From Calditrichia bacterium (GTDB taxonomy: Bacteria; Calditrichota; Calditrichia; RBG-13-44-9; J075), in the NCBI GenBank assembly GCA_028284905.1, contig JANQQU010000026.1, positions 121,252 through 174,565 on the forward strand: a stretch of DNA of 53,314 nt. Reading direction: 5' to 3'. Numbering within the stretch: the first letter of the stretch is position 1; each line of letters starts with the position of its first letter. Below, one piece after another: positions 26,323-36,024 of this stretch. A program made the position numbers and the translations under genes. The notes beneath the pieces are model-generated. The model saw only the letters and a program-made list of their open reading frames with translations, was not told the origin of the DNA and searched no databases.

Positions 26323-27312
26323 TTATTTGACAACTAGCTCTACGCGGCGGTTTTTTTCACGCCCCTCTTCGGTTTCATTGGTGGCGACCGGCGCAAGCGG
26401 ACCGACACCATCTGCGGTAAGGCGGGTTGCTGCCACACCATGGCGCGTTGTCAAATATTGCACAACTGAATTCGCACGCGCTTTGGAAAGTTCAATGTTA
26501 TACGCTAGCGTTCCTTTCATATCGGTATGACCGACGACATAGAGATTCAACGTGGCGTTAGTTTTTAACAACTTGCCGATCTCGCTAAGCACCGGTTCCG
26601 ACTCGGATTTGATTTCCGCCTTATCAAACTCGAAAAGTATGCCGTAAATGGCGACTTTCCCCTTGGCCCGCAATGATTTATACATGGTTTCCGCATCAAC
26701 TTTCACCAGGCCGGTTTGCATCGGTTTCGGCTCGATGATATCCAGTTGAGTGATTATAAAAACATCCTTTTTAACCCGGGCAGGATTTACCAGCAATGTG
26801 ATAAAAATATCACCCTGCTCATCGGAGAGCCTGGCGGCAATATAGCGCCGCTCTGCTGCATCCGCGGTACTTCCCAGGCGGTTCGTCAGCTCCCGGCTGC
26901 TCTTATTCATCACAGTATAGGTTTCTCCTACCCAGTAATTGCCGCCGGCAGCACTTAGGTCTGGTCCGGCTGCGGTATAGAGAATTTCAAATCCTGCTTT
27001 TTCTATCGCCTGTTTGTAATTGTGATATACTTCGACAGCGGATGCTTCTCGGGAAAGCATGTATTGAATCCGGGTAATTTTACCGCTGACCGGAATGTTC
27101 TTTACCACTTTTTTATAACTGGCATCTCTTGTCAATGCGCTGGTGGCAACATAGTATTCGCCAAATGAAGCAACGTCATAGTGAGTGATGTAAGAATCCG
27201 GGTAACGGGTAATAAATGGATGATCTTTGCTGCCGGGAATATCCTCCTGAGCGAATAGCAGGCCCAGGAAGATTTGGAACAAACAGCTGAAAAGAATTAT
27301 TTGCTTAGCCAT
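26323..27312 (-). CDS. DUF4892-like/OmpA C-terminal domain protein
   Basis: The 329-residue protein has a signal peptide (about 5-21, ending LLFAQ). Residues 30-200 resemble the DUF4892 pattern: HPFITRYPDSYITHYDV, EYYVAT and YKQAIEKAGFEILY. Residues 210-329 form an OmpA-type peptidoglycan-binding domain with VVGHTDMKGTLAYNIELSKARA and the conserved Asp/Arg positions (NRRVELVV). It is probably anchored in the periplasm by binding peptidoglycan. It follows the T9SS-sorted protein gene by 42 bases and the two may share a transcript that ends at the hairpin downstream. Confidence 0.88.
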   Translation of the reverse strand: MAKQIILFSCLFQIFLGLLFAQEDIPGSKDHPFITRYPDSYITHYDVASFGEYYVATSALTRDASYKKVVKNIPVSGKITRIQYMLSREASAVEVYHNYKQAIEKAGFEILYTAAGPDLSAAGGNYWVGETYTVMNKSSRELTNRLGSTADAAERRYIAARLSDEQGDIFITLLVNPARVKKDVFIITQLDIIEPKPMQTGLVKVDAETMYKSLRAKGKVAIYGILFEFDKAEIKSESEPVLSEIGKLLKTNATLNLYVVGHTDMKGTLAYNIELSKARANSVVQYLTTRHGVAATRLTADGVGPLAPVATNETEEGREKNRRVELVVK

Positions 27313-27354
27313 AAGACACCTGAGTGTTAGAATTTACATTGTCGAAATAAGGAA

Positions 27355-28215
27355 TTATCGCATCAAGATCATTTTTTTGCTTGCCCGGAAATCACCTGCT
27401 TCAATGCGATAATAATAGAGGCCACTTGGTAAATCTGCTGCTTGCCAGTCGCTGGTGTAGGTGCCGGCCGATAAAGCTTCGTCTACTAATACGTCAACTG
27501 TTTGCCCCAATTGATTATAAATCGTCAGACGAACCTGGCTGGCTTCCGGAATCGTAAAACGGATAGTTGTAGATGGATTGAACGGATTTGGATAATTCTG
27601 CTCAAGGGAAAAGCTTTCCGGAAATGGCTGATTTTCCACAGGCTCGACCCCAACATTAGTGGTAAAGTCAAAATCGTCGATCAGGAAAAAACTGCCCAAA
27701 TTTACCAGTCCGCCGGAGTTTAACATTGTAACTGAAACCGTCGCTTTTGCAGCCGTTCCCGTGTTAACATAAGTAATCGGCAGCGTAAAGGGTGTGTAGG
27801 TATCCACCGGAGGCAGACTGGCTCCCGGATCAGTGGCGCCAAGTAAAAGATTCTCTGCAGTAAGGATAGAGGCGGAAACAATCATCATGTCACCACCCAC
27901 TGATTCAAACTTATAATAACCGGTAAGCGCTGCATAGTTTTGGCTGATCGGAATAAACTGCGTGCCATCGCCGAGTGCATTTATTACAGGAGAGAAAGGA
28001 AAGCCGCCAAAATCTTTGCTTTCTCCTTTAGCAGCAAAGGAACCACTGTTGGCATCGTTCGATTGTGTAACAGCACCGGGAATCGCCGCATTATTTGTTA
28101 CCCAGTTATCCGGCTCACCGGCAGTCCAGTTTTCGAAACCGGGATTGTCAATCGGATTTTGAGCAAATAATGATACGGAGAACAAAAAGAGTGCAATACA
28201 GTATAGCTTTTTCAT
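27355..28215 (-). CDS. secreted protein with T9SS type A sorting domain
   Basis: The 286-residue protein starts with a signal peptide (FLFSVSLFAQ) and the segment NPGFENWTAGEPDNWVTNN, typical of carbohydrate-binding-like beta-sandwich domains in FCB secreted proteins. Residues 204-286 are a classic type A sorting tail: SLEQNYPNPFNPSTTIRF, an LTIYNQLGQ strand, LPSGLYYYRIE and a basic KKMILMR end. Such tails direct export by the type IX system and are cleaved or attached at the surface. The catalytic role, if any, is unknown. It implies that the organism encodes a T9SS elsewhere. Confidence 0.92.
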   Translation of the reverse strand: MKKLYCIALFLFSVSLFAQNPIDNPGFENWTAGEPDNWVTNNAAIPGAVTQSNDANSGSFAAKGESKDFGGFPFSPVINALGDGTQFIPISQNYAALTGYYKFESVGGDMMIVSASILTAENLLLGATDPGASLPPVDTYTPFTLPITYVNTGTAAKATVSVTMLNSGGLVNLGSFFLIDDFDFTTNVGVEPVENQPFPESFSLEQNYPNPFNPSTTIRFTIPEASQVRLTIYNQLGQTVDVLVDEALSAGTYTSDWQAADLPSGLYYYRIEAGDFRASKKMILMR

Positions 28216-28344
28216 GAATATCCCTTCCTTTATTAAATGGAAAAGTCCAGGCGGTACCGTTCAGTATTACTGTTAAATACCGCCTGAGTGTAAAAATTGA
28301 TTGGAGTTGCTAACTAAGTGGTGATGCTATTGAAAAGCTGATTG

Positions 28345-28767
28345 TTACTGTCTTACATAAACCTGACGCAGGGTTGCCGGCTCGTCGCCGTTACCAAAAT
28401 CCCAGGTTTCACTGGTATCTTCGATGGTTAGTGTATTTCCGGAAAGTGTAATGGAGGTGTTAGGATCGCCATCATCGATATCGGTACCATCATCATTAAA
28501 ATTGCCGCTAAAGCTGAAAGGGATGCCGGAAAAAGAACCGGAAACAGAGAAATTGCCGTTGCTGTTCACAGTCATCGTCAAGCTGATATTCTGTGCTGCT
28601 TTTGCATCAAATTCTGCGCTGCTGCCCTGGCTGATGTACTTGTATTCTGTCAGGTTCCAGGTACCTTCAAGATCGCTGGCATCGGGTTCCGTACCGGAAT
28701 CGCTGCTACAGCTGGCAAGTAAAGCAAACATGATGGCTAAAAATAGAGCAGTCGTTAATCGTTTCAT
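28345..28767 (-). CDS. small lipoprotein, lipocalin-like
   Basis: The 140-residue protein has a lipobox LASC (Cys20) followed by a Ser/Asp/Gly-rich spacer. The mature part begins DLEGTWNLTEYKY and contains alternating beta-strand patterns (ISLTMTVNSNGNFSVSG, NTLTIED) like the lipocalin-type lipoproteins common in Bacteroidota and relatives. Ligand unknown. AGGAGG before the ATG is a strong Shine-Dalgarno. The 129-base gap to the next gene has no evident terminator, so linkage with the T9SS-sorted protein is possible. Confidence 0.8.
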   Translation of the reverse strand: MKRLTTALFLAIMFALLASCSSDSGTEPDASDLEGTWNLTEYKYISQGSSAEFDAKAAQNISLTMTVNSNGNFSVSGSFSGIPFSFSGNFNDDGTDIDDGDPNTSITLSGNTLTIEDTSETWDFGNGDEPATLRQVYVRQ

Positions 28768-29015
28768 TTGGTTACCTCCTGAAAAATAATGATTTAGTTA
28801 TTTGAGTTAATAGCTGTCTATTCTTACTTCGAAGAATAAACTAGTTTTTTGAATTCTGTAAAACAATACCGTATATGCGGTATTTTTGCGAATAATAAGA
28901 AATGTTTTTGTCACAATCCTATATAATTTTTTTTAGTACGGAAGGAGAAAAATAGGGTTAGAAATAATCTGAAAAAGGGGAGAGGGGCAGGAGGTTGTAC
29001 CAATAGTGCCCGGGG

Positions 29016-29636
29016 CTATATCAACCTGTTGTTAATTGCTTTTTTTACTGCTTCTGCACGCGAGTTTACATGAAGTTTTTTATAAATATTTTTAATATGT
29101 TCGCGGACGGTGTGCCCGCTAATAAAAAGTACTTCGGCAATTCCCTTATAATTTTCTCCATTACAAAGATGCTCCAGTATTTCCCTTTCGCGGATAGTTA
29201 AGGGTGTTTCAGCGGGTTTACGAAAGGATACGATCACTTTCCGGGCTATACTGGCGCTCATTGGGGAACCACCCCGGAAAACATCGCCAATGGCGCTCAG
29301 TAATTCCGTTGGAGGCGTGTCCTTCAATAAATAACCACTAGCGCCGGCACAGAGAGAATTAAAAATGGAGTCATCATCTTCTTTGATAGTTAGCATGATA
29401 AAATCGATATCCGGTAAGTCTGCTTTCAAACGCCGGACGCCTTCGATACCGGACATGCCAGGGAGATCAATGTCCATTAATACCACATCAGGCGGATCTT
29501 CGGAGATTGCTGCCAGCGCGGATTCACAATCGTTGTAGGATTGCTTGCAGATGAATCCCGGCGAGCTATCGATGATCAGCGTCATCAGGCGGCGAATCTC
29601 ACTATCATCTTCGACAATGGCGACTTTTATATCCAT
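29016..29636 (-). CDS. NarL/LuxR-type response regulator
   Basis: The frame opens at a TTG at 29657, but the ATG at 29636 gives a product beginning MDIKVAIVEDDSEIRRLM, the normal receiver start. The 206-residue protein has the acidic pair in VEDD, phosphoacceptor Asp55 in VVLMDIDLPG, Thr in MLTIKE and Lys in GYLLKD. The C-terminal LuxR helix-turn-helix follows (TPLTIREREILEHLCNG, then SGHTVREHIKNIYKKL). It lies about 250 bases downstream of the propeller histidine kinase on the same strand and is its likely partner. Targets may include the neighbouring surface-protein genes, but no operator was recognised. Confidence 0.93.
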   Translation of the reverse strand: MDIKVAIVEDDSEIRRLMTLIIDSSPGFICKQSYNDCESALAAISEDPPDVVLMDIDLPGMSGIEGVRRLKADLPDIDFIMLTIKEDDDSIFNSLCAGASGYLLKDTPPTELLSAIGDVFRGGSPMSASIARKVIVSFRKPAETPLTIREREILEHLCNGENYKGIAEVLFISGHTVREHIKNIYKKLHVNSRAEAVKKAINNRLI

Positions 29637-29768
29637 AATTTTAAAATAGTTTATCAATAAAGATTTGGCAATACCGCAAATGAGGTATATTAATTTTTGT
29701 TGTTAGAAGGATAAAAAATCTTTGAAAAGGTAAAACTGAAAAATAACCACTATGAACTTCGGCACTCA

Positions 29769-29806
29769 TTGCCCATTTGCAAATTTGCAAATATACAAAT
29801 GGGCAA
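29769..29806. repeat. TTTGCCCA-family inverted repeat
   Basis: TTGCCCATTTG (29769-29779) is repeated inverted as CAAATGGGCAA (29796-29806), with AAATTTGCAAAT between. It lies between the histidine kinase and response regulator genes. The unit recurs at 38199-38262 and 51400-51431. Confidence 0.75.
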
Positions 29807-29886
29807 AGGGGGGCAGATAAAAACAGGTAACCTTGGTATTACCTAAATATTATGCCCTCTTATTTGATTCTGATAAAAAATGACTG

Positions 29887-32800
29887 CTAACTATGTTCAT
29901 GCTGGATCAGCTGAGATATTTCCTTGGAAAAAACGATCGTTGTTCCTGATCCTTCATGGGATTTAATCTGCAAATCGCCGTTAATCTTTTTTGCGCGGGC
30001 TTGCATGTTTTTTAAACCATAACCGTCATGGGGCTGCTCTGCAGAAAAGCCATCACCATTGTCTTTGAGAATGATCGAAAGATGATGATCAGTCTGCGCC
30101 ACAATAAAAGTGACTTCGGTGCCATTCGCGTATTTGAGTGCATTGTTCATCGCTTCCTTAAAAATCAAAACAATCGAGCGCCGGTCATCCATTCGCAGGT
30201 TAACATTCGCCAGGTCTTTTTCTATACCGCGGGTGGTAAAGCGCATTTCGCTATGTTCAAACATCGAGTTGCCAAATTGTTTTAGGCGCACCATGGCATC
30301 ATAAAGTGTATCTCTCTCCGGGTCCAGTGACCAAATAAAATCCCGCATATTACTGGAAAGCGCTTTAGTATTATCCTCTATCGCGGAGAGGTATTCCCGC
30401 AGACTGCCCAAATCGGATTTGTCTGTGGTGCTGCGCTTCGCCAATTCCAGAAATAGATTGATTTTGGTGATTACGTTTCCGGATTCATCATGAAAATCCG
30501 CTGCGCTTTTCTTACGTACTTCCCGTCGTTCTTCCATTCTTGCCTGGGCGATGCGATCTTTCTCATTGGCTTCCGCACGTAATTGTTGCTCATGCGTATA
30601 AAGCCGGTAGCGCATAAATCCGGTTAAACTTATGATTGCCGCGCAAATATATAACAGATAGGCCCACCAGGTTCGCCAGGGAGGAGGAGCGATATGAATG
30701 CGAAGAGTGGTGCCAGCTTCATTCCATAGCTCGTCCTTGTTCGAAGCCTTTACGCGAAAATTGTAGGTGCCGGGATCCAGGTTGGTATAAGTGACGAAGC
30801 GCCGGGTACCACTATAGTTCCAATCTTCATCAAACCCTTCCATCATATACGCATACTGGTTTTTTTCCGAACGGGCAAAGTGGAGCGCGGCAAATTCAAA
30901 AGAAATGACATCATCTTGATATCCCAGGAAAATATCTTCCGCCAGCGAGATGTCTTTTGTTAATGGCGATTTGGCATCGGATGAAATCTGCACGGATTGA
31001 TTATTAATAAGAAAGTCCGTGATAACCACCGGGGGGATGTGCGGGTCATCGCGAATGCTGTCCGGATGAAAATGGTTGAAGCCGCCTACGCCGCCAAAAT
31101 ACATCTTTCCCCGAAAATCCTGAAAAAATGCATTATGGTTGAACTCATCACTCTGCAAGCCATCTTCATGGGTAAATGCCCGAATATCGAGCTTCCCTTT
31201 GCGGCTGCCATCATCACGCACCCGGAATTTGACCAAACCATTGTTGGTGCTAATCCAGTAATTGCCCTGCTCATCTTCCAGCATTCCGTATATGACTTCG
31301 TTCGGTAAGCCGTCTTCCCGTCCATAATGTATAAATCGGTGCCGTTGTATTATTTCCCCAGCACTGCTATCTGTATAGGCTTCTACGCGATTCAGCCGGC
31401 CGGCAGTGCAAATCCAAACTTCGCCGCTACGACTTTCAAATATAGAAAGAATGAGATCATTACTAAGACTATAGGGATCATCCGGAGAATGCATGTAAAC
31501 ACTAAATGTGTCTGTTTCCCGATCAAGTATGTGCAGGCCACCGGTGGCTGTGCCGACCCAAAAATTACCAGCCTTGTCTTCATGCAGCGCAAATATGTGA
31601 GAATGTCTGGTTGCGCCAGGCGCATCACTGTTATAGGGATAGCGATGAAATCTATCCGTTTCGGGATCAAAACGATTTAGTCCGCTGTATGAGGTGCCGA
31701 TCCACATCTGTCCGCGCAGGTCTTCATAAATGTAACTAACGACGTCAGATCCAATTGTTTGAGGATCATCGGGATTTGAGCGATAGCTATAGAATCGGTC
31801 GCTCTGCCGCTCATAACGATTCAAGCCGCCTCCCCTGGTACCAATCCATAAATTCCCCCGGCGATCTTCACAAATATCGAGAATATAGCTGCTGCTGATG
31901 CTAAATGGATTTCCCGGTTCGTGATAAAAACGACGCGCTTTGCCGGTTGTAAAGTTGTAGAGGTTAAGCCCCTGGTTGGTGCCAACCCACACTTCGTCCG
32001 GATATTTGGGAGAAACATGAAAGGCCAGGACGTTTTTTCCGGAAAGACTCTGATTATCGTTTTTAACTTGAGTAACTATCGGAAACTTGTTCTTGCCGGG
32101 GTTATAATGGTTGAGCCCCGTTCTGGTGCCAATCCACAAGTCTCCCTGACGATTTTCATAAATGGAAAAAACGAAATTGTTGGATAAGCTAAACGGATCA
32201 TCGGAATCGTGGCGATAGTAATGAAATTTACCGTCGTAGGGCGGCGGCAATATCGCGGTGCCCTGCATACCGCCAATCCAGAGATTCGCGGAATGATCCA
32301 CCATGACCGTCTGAACATTGTTGGCGGATAAACTGCCCGGCTGCCCATCAGAAAAATAATTATGAATGCTGTCGGTTTTGGTGTCTAATCGGGATAAACC
32401 ATTGTTTGTGGCAATCCATAATTGCTCACTGGGTGGATGGTAATCTAAAGAAATTATTTCCTGTGGAATGGCATTCGAGTTTTGAGGATCAGGCTGATAT
32501 GTCTGCAGGTGCGTCAAAGAATGAACGTCGAATTTGTGAAGACTGTTCTCTGCGCCTATCCATAGCGTGTTGCTGTCTAATGTATCCAACGCATAAATTC
32601 TGTGACTTTTCAAGCTGGTGGGAATATCTGCGCTATTTTTAAAATTCGTAAAGTTGCCCGTGTTGAGATCCAGCAGGTTCAATCCGGCTTCCGTCGCCAC
32701 CCAAAGCTGGTGGGCCGGTGCTGCCAGCAGCGAACGAACAGAAGGATGATTAAGGCTGTTCCCGGGATTATCCGGATCGGGTTTAAAACGGGTAAAATTG

Positions 32801-33153
32801 TCGCTGGAGCGGTTCAAGCGGCAGAGCCCGCCTCCGAATGTGCCAACCCAGATATCACCACGAAAGTCTTCAAAAACACACCATACATAATTATTGCTCA
32901 GGCTGCTGCTGTCCCCGGGAATATGGCGATAGATTTTAAAGGTGTAGCCATCGAAACGATTTAAGCCGTCCTGGGTGCAAAACCACATAAATCCGTGGCT
33001 ATCCTGAAAAATAAAATTAACCGAACTTTGGGATAACCCCTCCTCAACCGAATAGCGGTCGAATTGAATGTTTTGTTGCTGGGGATAAATCGAAAAGGTG
33101 ATTGTCGCCAGAAGGAATAGAATGTAGTAAAAACGGTCAGAGGAAGTCGCCAT
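29887..33153 (-). CDS. two-component regulator-propeller sensor histidine kinase
   Basis: The 1088-residue protein has a signal anchor (about 8-24), then a periplasmic sensor of about 14 propeller repeats (residues 30-690) with the recurrent pattern D-x2-G-x-(L/M)W-(I/V)GT-x2-G-L, a Y_Y_Y domain (about 730-800, ending YNFRVKASNKD), one membrane helix (about 807-827), and a HisKA_3-type dimerisation domain with His888 in DFHDESGN. A HATPase domain (DNGDGF, YGLKNMQARAKKI) ends the chain; there is no fused receiver or DNA-binding domain, unlike many Bacteroides hybrids. The LuxR-type regulator at 29016 is its probable partner. In other bacteria such propellers sense polysaccharides, but the ligand here is unknown. 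Confidence 0.93.
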   Translation of the reverse strand: MATSSDRFYYILFLLATITFSIYPQQQNIQFDRYSVEEGLSQSSVNFIFQDSHGFMWFCTQDGLNRFDGYTFKIYRHIPGDSSSLSNNYVWCVFEDFRGDIWVGTFGGGLCRLNRSSDNFTRFKPDPDNPGNSLNHPSVRSLLAAPAHQLWVATEAGLNLLDLNTGNFTNFKNSADIPTSLKSHRIYALDTLDSNTLWIGAENSLHKFDVHSLTHLQTYQPDPQNSNAIPQEIISLDYHPPSEQLWIATNNGLSRLDTKTDSIHNYFSDGQPGSLSANNVQTVMVDHSANLWIGGMQGTAILPPPYDGKFHYYRHDSDDPFSLSNNFVFSIYENRQGDLWIGTRTGLNHYNPGKNKFPIVTQVKNDNQSLSGKNVLAFHVSPKYPDEVWVGTNQGLNLYNFTTGKARRFYHEPGNPFSISSSYILDICEDRRGNLWIGTRGGGLNRYERQSDRFYSYRSNPDDPQTIGSDVVSYIYEDLRGQMWIGTSYSGLNRFDPETDRFHRYPYNSDAPGATRHSHIFALHEDKAGNFWVGTATGGLHILDRETDTFSVYMHSPDDPYSLSNDLILSIFESRSGEVWICTAGRLNRVEAYTDSSAGEIIQRHRFIHYGREDGLPNEVIYGMLEDEQGNYWISTNNGLVKFRVRDDGSRKGKLDIRAFTHEDGLQSDEFNHNAFFQDFRGKMYFGGVGGFNHFHPDSIRDDPHIPPVVITDFLINNQSVQISSDAKSPLTKDISLAEDIFLGYQDDVISFEFAALHFARSEKNQYAYMMEGFDEDWNYSGTRRFVTYTNLDPGTYNFRVKASNKDELWNEAGTTLRIHIAPPPWRTWWAYLLYICAAIISLTGFMRYRLYTHEQQLRAEANEKDRIAQARMEERREVRKKSAADFHDESGNVITKINLFLELAKRSTTDKSDLGSLREYLSAIEDNTKALSSNMRDFIWSLDPERDTLYDAMVRLKQFGNSMFEHSEMRFTTRGIEKDLANVNLRMDDRRSIVLIFKEAMNNALKYANGTEVTFIVAQTDHHLSIILKDNGDGFSAEQPHDGYGLKNMQARAKKINGDLQIKSHEGSGTTIVFSKEISQLIQHEHS

Positions 33154-33292
33154 TCAAGCTCTTTATGTTAAGAGTATACAATAGGTTAAGATTAGCGCCT
33201 GCTCGAAGCGATGGAATAAAATACGGCCAACAATTTTTATAAACAAACAAATTAGATATAGATATGACACGCTGAGGTGAGAAGGGGGGCGT

Positions 33293-33319
33293 AAAAACCG
33301 GCCCCCTTGCGAAGGCCGG
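33293..33319 (-). terminator. rho-independent terminator of the 33359-33886 lipoprotein gene
   Basis: Read on the minus strand, CCGGCC and GGCCGG (33314-33319 and 33298-33303) flank a 10-base loop that can extend the stem (CTT/AAG), and TTTTT follows at 33297-33293. It lies about 40 bases past the stop codon. Confidence 0.85.
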
Positions 33320-33358
33320 CCGTGGAGGTAAGCTATGCTATGCGAGTACAGCCATGGA

Positions 33359-33886
33359 TTAAGGATGAAAATAGATCTCGGCGGAATACTTACCCCGCAA
33401 TTCCTTACCTCGAAATACAGTTAGTTCGACGATATAGTTTCCATGCGCCCGGAGCTCAAAGCTGGGATTTTGAATTTCCTGCGCCATTGACTGCCCCTCG
33501 GTCGGACGTAGCGTCCAGGTATATTCTTCTGCCAACAATCCCTTCGAATAAAAGTTTAGAAAAACCTGTGGTTTACCATAGGAGACGTTAACCAAATCCC
33601 GATGGCCATTTGTACCCCGGCGAAAGTGTATTGTATTGTTTCGGGCATTTGTAATCCGTAATGATATCATATCACGTAAATCTCTAATGCCGGTAGCACT
33701 CTCCAATCCTTCCGCGGCGAGATGCAATTGAGATTCAGATAGATGCGATCCGGAAAAATTTTCCGGCTGCGCATCAAATTGTGGCGCAATTACACCTTCG
33801 CTGTTACAGGCATAAAAACTAATAGAAAATATCAGAATAGTTAGATATCGGCAGATATTCGCCGGCTGCAAAATAAATGACTTCAT
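33359..33886 (-). CDS. hypothetical lipoprotein
   Basis: The 175-residue protein has a hydrophobic signal ending FYAC, a plausible lipobox. I do not recognise the mature part. It has an Arg/Asn-rich stretch (ITNARNNTIHFRRGTNGHRD) near 78-97 and a C-terminal beta-rich segment (NYIVELTVFRGKELRGKYSAE) that resembles an immunoglobulin-like strand pair. It is transcribed divergently from the DUF885 gene and followed by its own terminator, so it is probably monocistronic. Confidence 0.7.
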   Translation of the reverse strand: MKSFILQPANICRYLTILIFSISFYACNSEGVIAPQFDAQPENFSGSHLSESQLHLAAEGLESATGIRDLRDMISLRITNARNNTIHFRRGTNGHRDLVNVSYGKPQVFLNFYSKGLLAEEYTWTLRPTEGQSMAQEIQNPSFELRAHGNYIVELTVFRGKELRGKYSAEIYFHP

Positions 33887-34218
33887 GATTCCCCCTGAGT
33901 TAGGTTGTATAAATAATGTTTTGTTAATTTTCCCCGCTAATCATTTCCGGGTTTCTGATAGTGAATTGTCATCGCGGTTAATTTTTTAGAAAATTTTCTA
34001 AAAAAAGTTTTTTGGGTTTAAAAAAGAAATGATGTAGGAATTCCCGGAGGGATTAATTGTCGTTGATTGTTTAGTTGGTAGACGGTCTTCAATAGATTGA
34101 ATTCCAATATTCTCCGGCAATCGATTCATTATAGAGTAACGAGCGGGAAAATGGTTGAATAAATCATTGATAATCGTTTAATTGCTGTATCACTCTTACA
34201 TCAACAGGAGACTCTAAT
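33887..34218. promoter_or_regulatory. divergent intergenic region with a 24-bp perfect palindrome
   Basis: No gene is visible in this 332-base gap between two divergent lipoprotein genes. It is very AT-rich and holds the perfect palindrome TTTTTTAGAAAA/TTTTCTAAAAAA (33982-34005), about 95 bases from the minus-strand start and 215 from the plus-strand start. It could be an operator or a bidirectional terminator-like hairpin. AGGAG at 34207-34211 serves the plus-strand gene. Confidence 0.4.
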
Positions 34219-35937
34219 ATGCGAAAAGCGTTATTTTTCGCCCTGATAATCACAGCACTTTTATGCCAAAGCTGTGAAGAAGAAACTCATGACGCCCGCT
34301 TTAAATCCTTGGCGCATAACTACATGGAACAGACGATGGCAATGCATCCGGAATGGGCAACTTACCTGGGAGATCATCGCTATGATCATTTATTAAATGA
34401 TTACAGCGAGGAAGGTGTTTTCGCATCCCGGGCATTAAATGCAGCCTTTCTGGATTCGCTGAAAGGGATTGACTTGAATAAACTGTCGCAGGTAAATCAG
34501 ATCGATTACCGTATTTTGCACCATCAGATTAAATACAATATTTTTGCGGCCGATACCCTGCGCAGCTATGAATGGAATCCCATGGATTACAATGTGGGAG
34601 GCGCGATCTATAGTTTGATTGCCCGGGATTTTGCGCCCCTGAACGAGCGGATGAAAAATGTGATTGCCCGACTGAACCAGGTGCCGGAAGTTGTCGACGC
34701 GGCGAAGATTAATCTCCTGCGGCCGCCGCAAATCTATACGATGACCGCCATCGATCAGATAAAAGGCACAATGGCCATGATCCGCAATCAACTGCCGGAA
34801 TTTATCGCGGAAACGCCGGAGTTGCAGGCAGCTTTTACCACCGCCCAGGATACCGCTCTGGAATCCCTGGAAATTTTTGTGGGCTGGATGGAAAATGAAT
34901 TGTTGGAAGAATCGACCAGCAGCTTTCGTATTGGGGATGAAAAGTTTCGCCGGAAGCTTTATTATGCCCTGGAATCGGATTTTACGAAAGAATATATCCT
35001 GGAAAAAGCAATGGTAGATTTGTCGAAAACGCAAACGACCATGTTTGAGATCGCCCGGAAACTTTATCCGGATTATTTCCCCGGTCAGGCAATTCCGGAA
35101 AACCAGAAAGCGGTTATCAAGGCAGTTCTGGATCACCTGGCGGAAACCCGTCCCAATCGCGATAATATTGTGGAACGGGCGAAGAAATTCGTTGATGAAT
35201 GCACGGCGTTTGTTCGGGAAAAGGACCTGGTCTATGTTCCGGAAGAGCCGTTGGAAGTGATAGTGATGCCGGAATTCCAGCGCGGCTTTTCCGTCGCATA
35301 CTGCGATGCGCCCGGTCCATTGGAAAAGGATGCGAAAACCTTTTACGCGATCTCTCCACCACCGGCAAACTGGACGGATGAGCAGGTGGCTTCCCTTTAC
35401 CGGGAATATAACGACTATATGCTTTATAATCTTAGCATTCATGAAGGCACACCGGGGCATTATCTTCAGTTGGCCCATGCGAATAAATTCGAAGCACCGA
35501 CCATGATTCGGGCATTGTTTGGCAGCGGCACTTTTATTGAAGGCTGGGCGACTTATGCGGAACAGTTTATGGCGGAAGCCGGTTTCGGCGGCCCGGAAGT
35601 AAAGATGCAGCAGCTGAAAATGCGCCTGCGCCTGATTATTAACGCGATTATCGATCAGAAAATTCATACCGAAGGAATGACCCGGGACGAAGCGATAGAT
35701 ATGATGATGAACCAGGGCTACCAGGAAGAAGGCGAAGCTTCCGGGAAATGGCGCCGGGCCTGCCTCAGTTCTACCCAGCTTTCCACATATTATGTTGGTA
35801 ACCTGGAAATGAACGATATCCGGGAAAAGTATACCGGAAAAATGGATGGTAACATAAATTTACGAACCTTACACGATACAATGCTTTCATTCGGCTCTCC
35901 TGCACCGAAATACGTGAAGGAAATGATGGGATTGTAA
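34219..35937 (+). CDS. DUF885 family putative metallopeptidase, lipoprotein
   Basis: The 572-residue protein has a lipoprotein-like signal ending QSC and a DUF885 domain over nearly the whole chain. It shows SIHEGTPGHYLQLAH with His408, Glu409 and His414, an HExxxxH-like site typical of the family, then GTFIEGWATYAEQFM (putative third ligand region) and the C-terminal GEASGKWRRACLSS. Family members are thought to be zinc carboxypeptidase-like enzymes, but the substrate is not settled. It probably acts in the periplasm. It has a strong Shine-Dalgarno and is followed by repeats before recQ. Confidence 0.87.
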   Translation: MRKALFFALIITALLCQSCEEETHDARFKSLAHNYMEQTMAMHPEWATYLGDHRYDHLLNDYSEEGVFASRALNAAFLDSLKGIDLNKLSQVNQIDYRILHHQIKYNIFAADTLRSYEWNPMDYNVGGAIYSLIARDFAPLNERMKNVIARLNQVPEVVDAAKINLLRPPQIYTMTAIDQIKGTMAMIRNQLPEFIAETPELQAAFTTAQDTALESLEIFVGWMENELLEESTSSFRIGDEKFRRKLYYALESDFTKEYILEKAMVDLSKTQTTMFEIARKLYPDYFPGQAIPENQKAVIKAVLDHLAETRPNRDNIVERAKKFVDECTAFVREKDLVYVPEEPLEVIVMPEFQRGFSVAYCDAPGPLEKDAKTFYAISPPPANWTDEQVASLYREYNDYMLYNLSIHEGTPGHYLQLAHANKFEAPTMIRALFGSGTFIEGWATYAEQFMAEAGFGGPEVKMQQLKMRLRLIINAIIDQKIHTEGMTRDEAIDMMMNQGYQEEGEASGKWRRACLSSTQLSTYYVGNLEMNDIREKYTGKMDGNINLRTLHDTMLSFGSPAPKYVKEMMGL

Positions 35938-35939
35938 AC

Positions 35940-36014
35940 GTTCAAAGTTCCGTGTTCAGAGTTCAAAGTTTGGGCTCCGATCCGTCAACTTTGAACTCTG
36001 AACTTTGAACCCGG
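35940..36014. repeat. TTCAAAG-family repeats forming a 17-bp perfect inverted repeat
   Basis: GTTCAGAGTTCAAAGTT (35954-35970) and its exact complement (35987-36003) flank a 16-base spacer. Further GTTCAAAG units lie on both outer sides. It sits between the DUF885 and recQ genes and would form a long hairpin in RNA; no T run follows. Confidence 0.8.
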
Positions 36015-36024
36015 AACTGATATT

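Noticed and set aside
34435-35667. 410-residue reading frame on the minus strand
   Set aside because: It lies wholly inside the DUF885 gene, is rich in His, Arg and Phe, and has no recognisable domain. It is a shadow of codon bias on the other strand.
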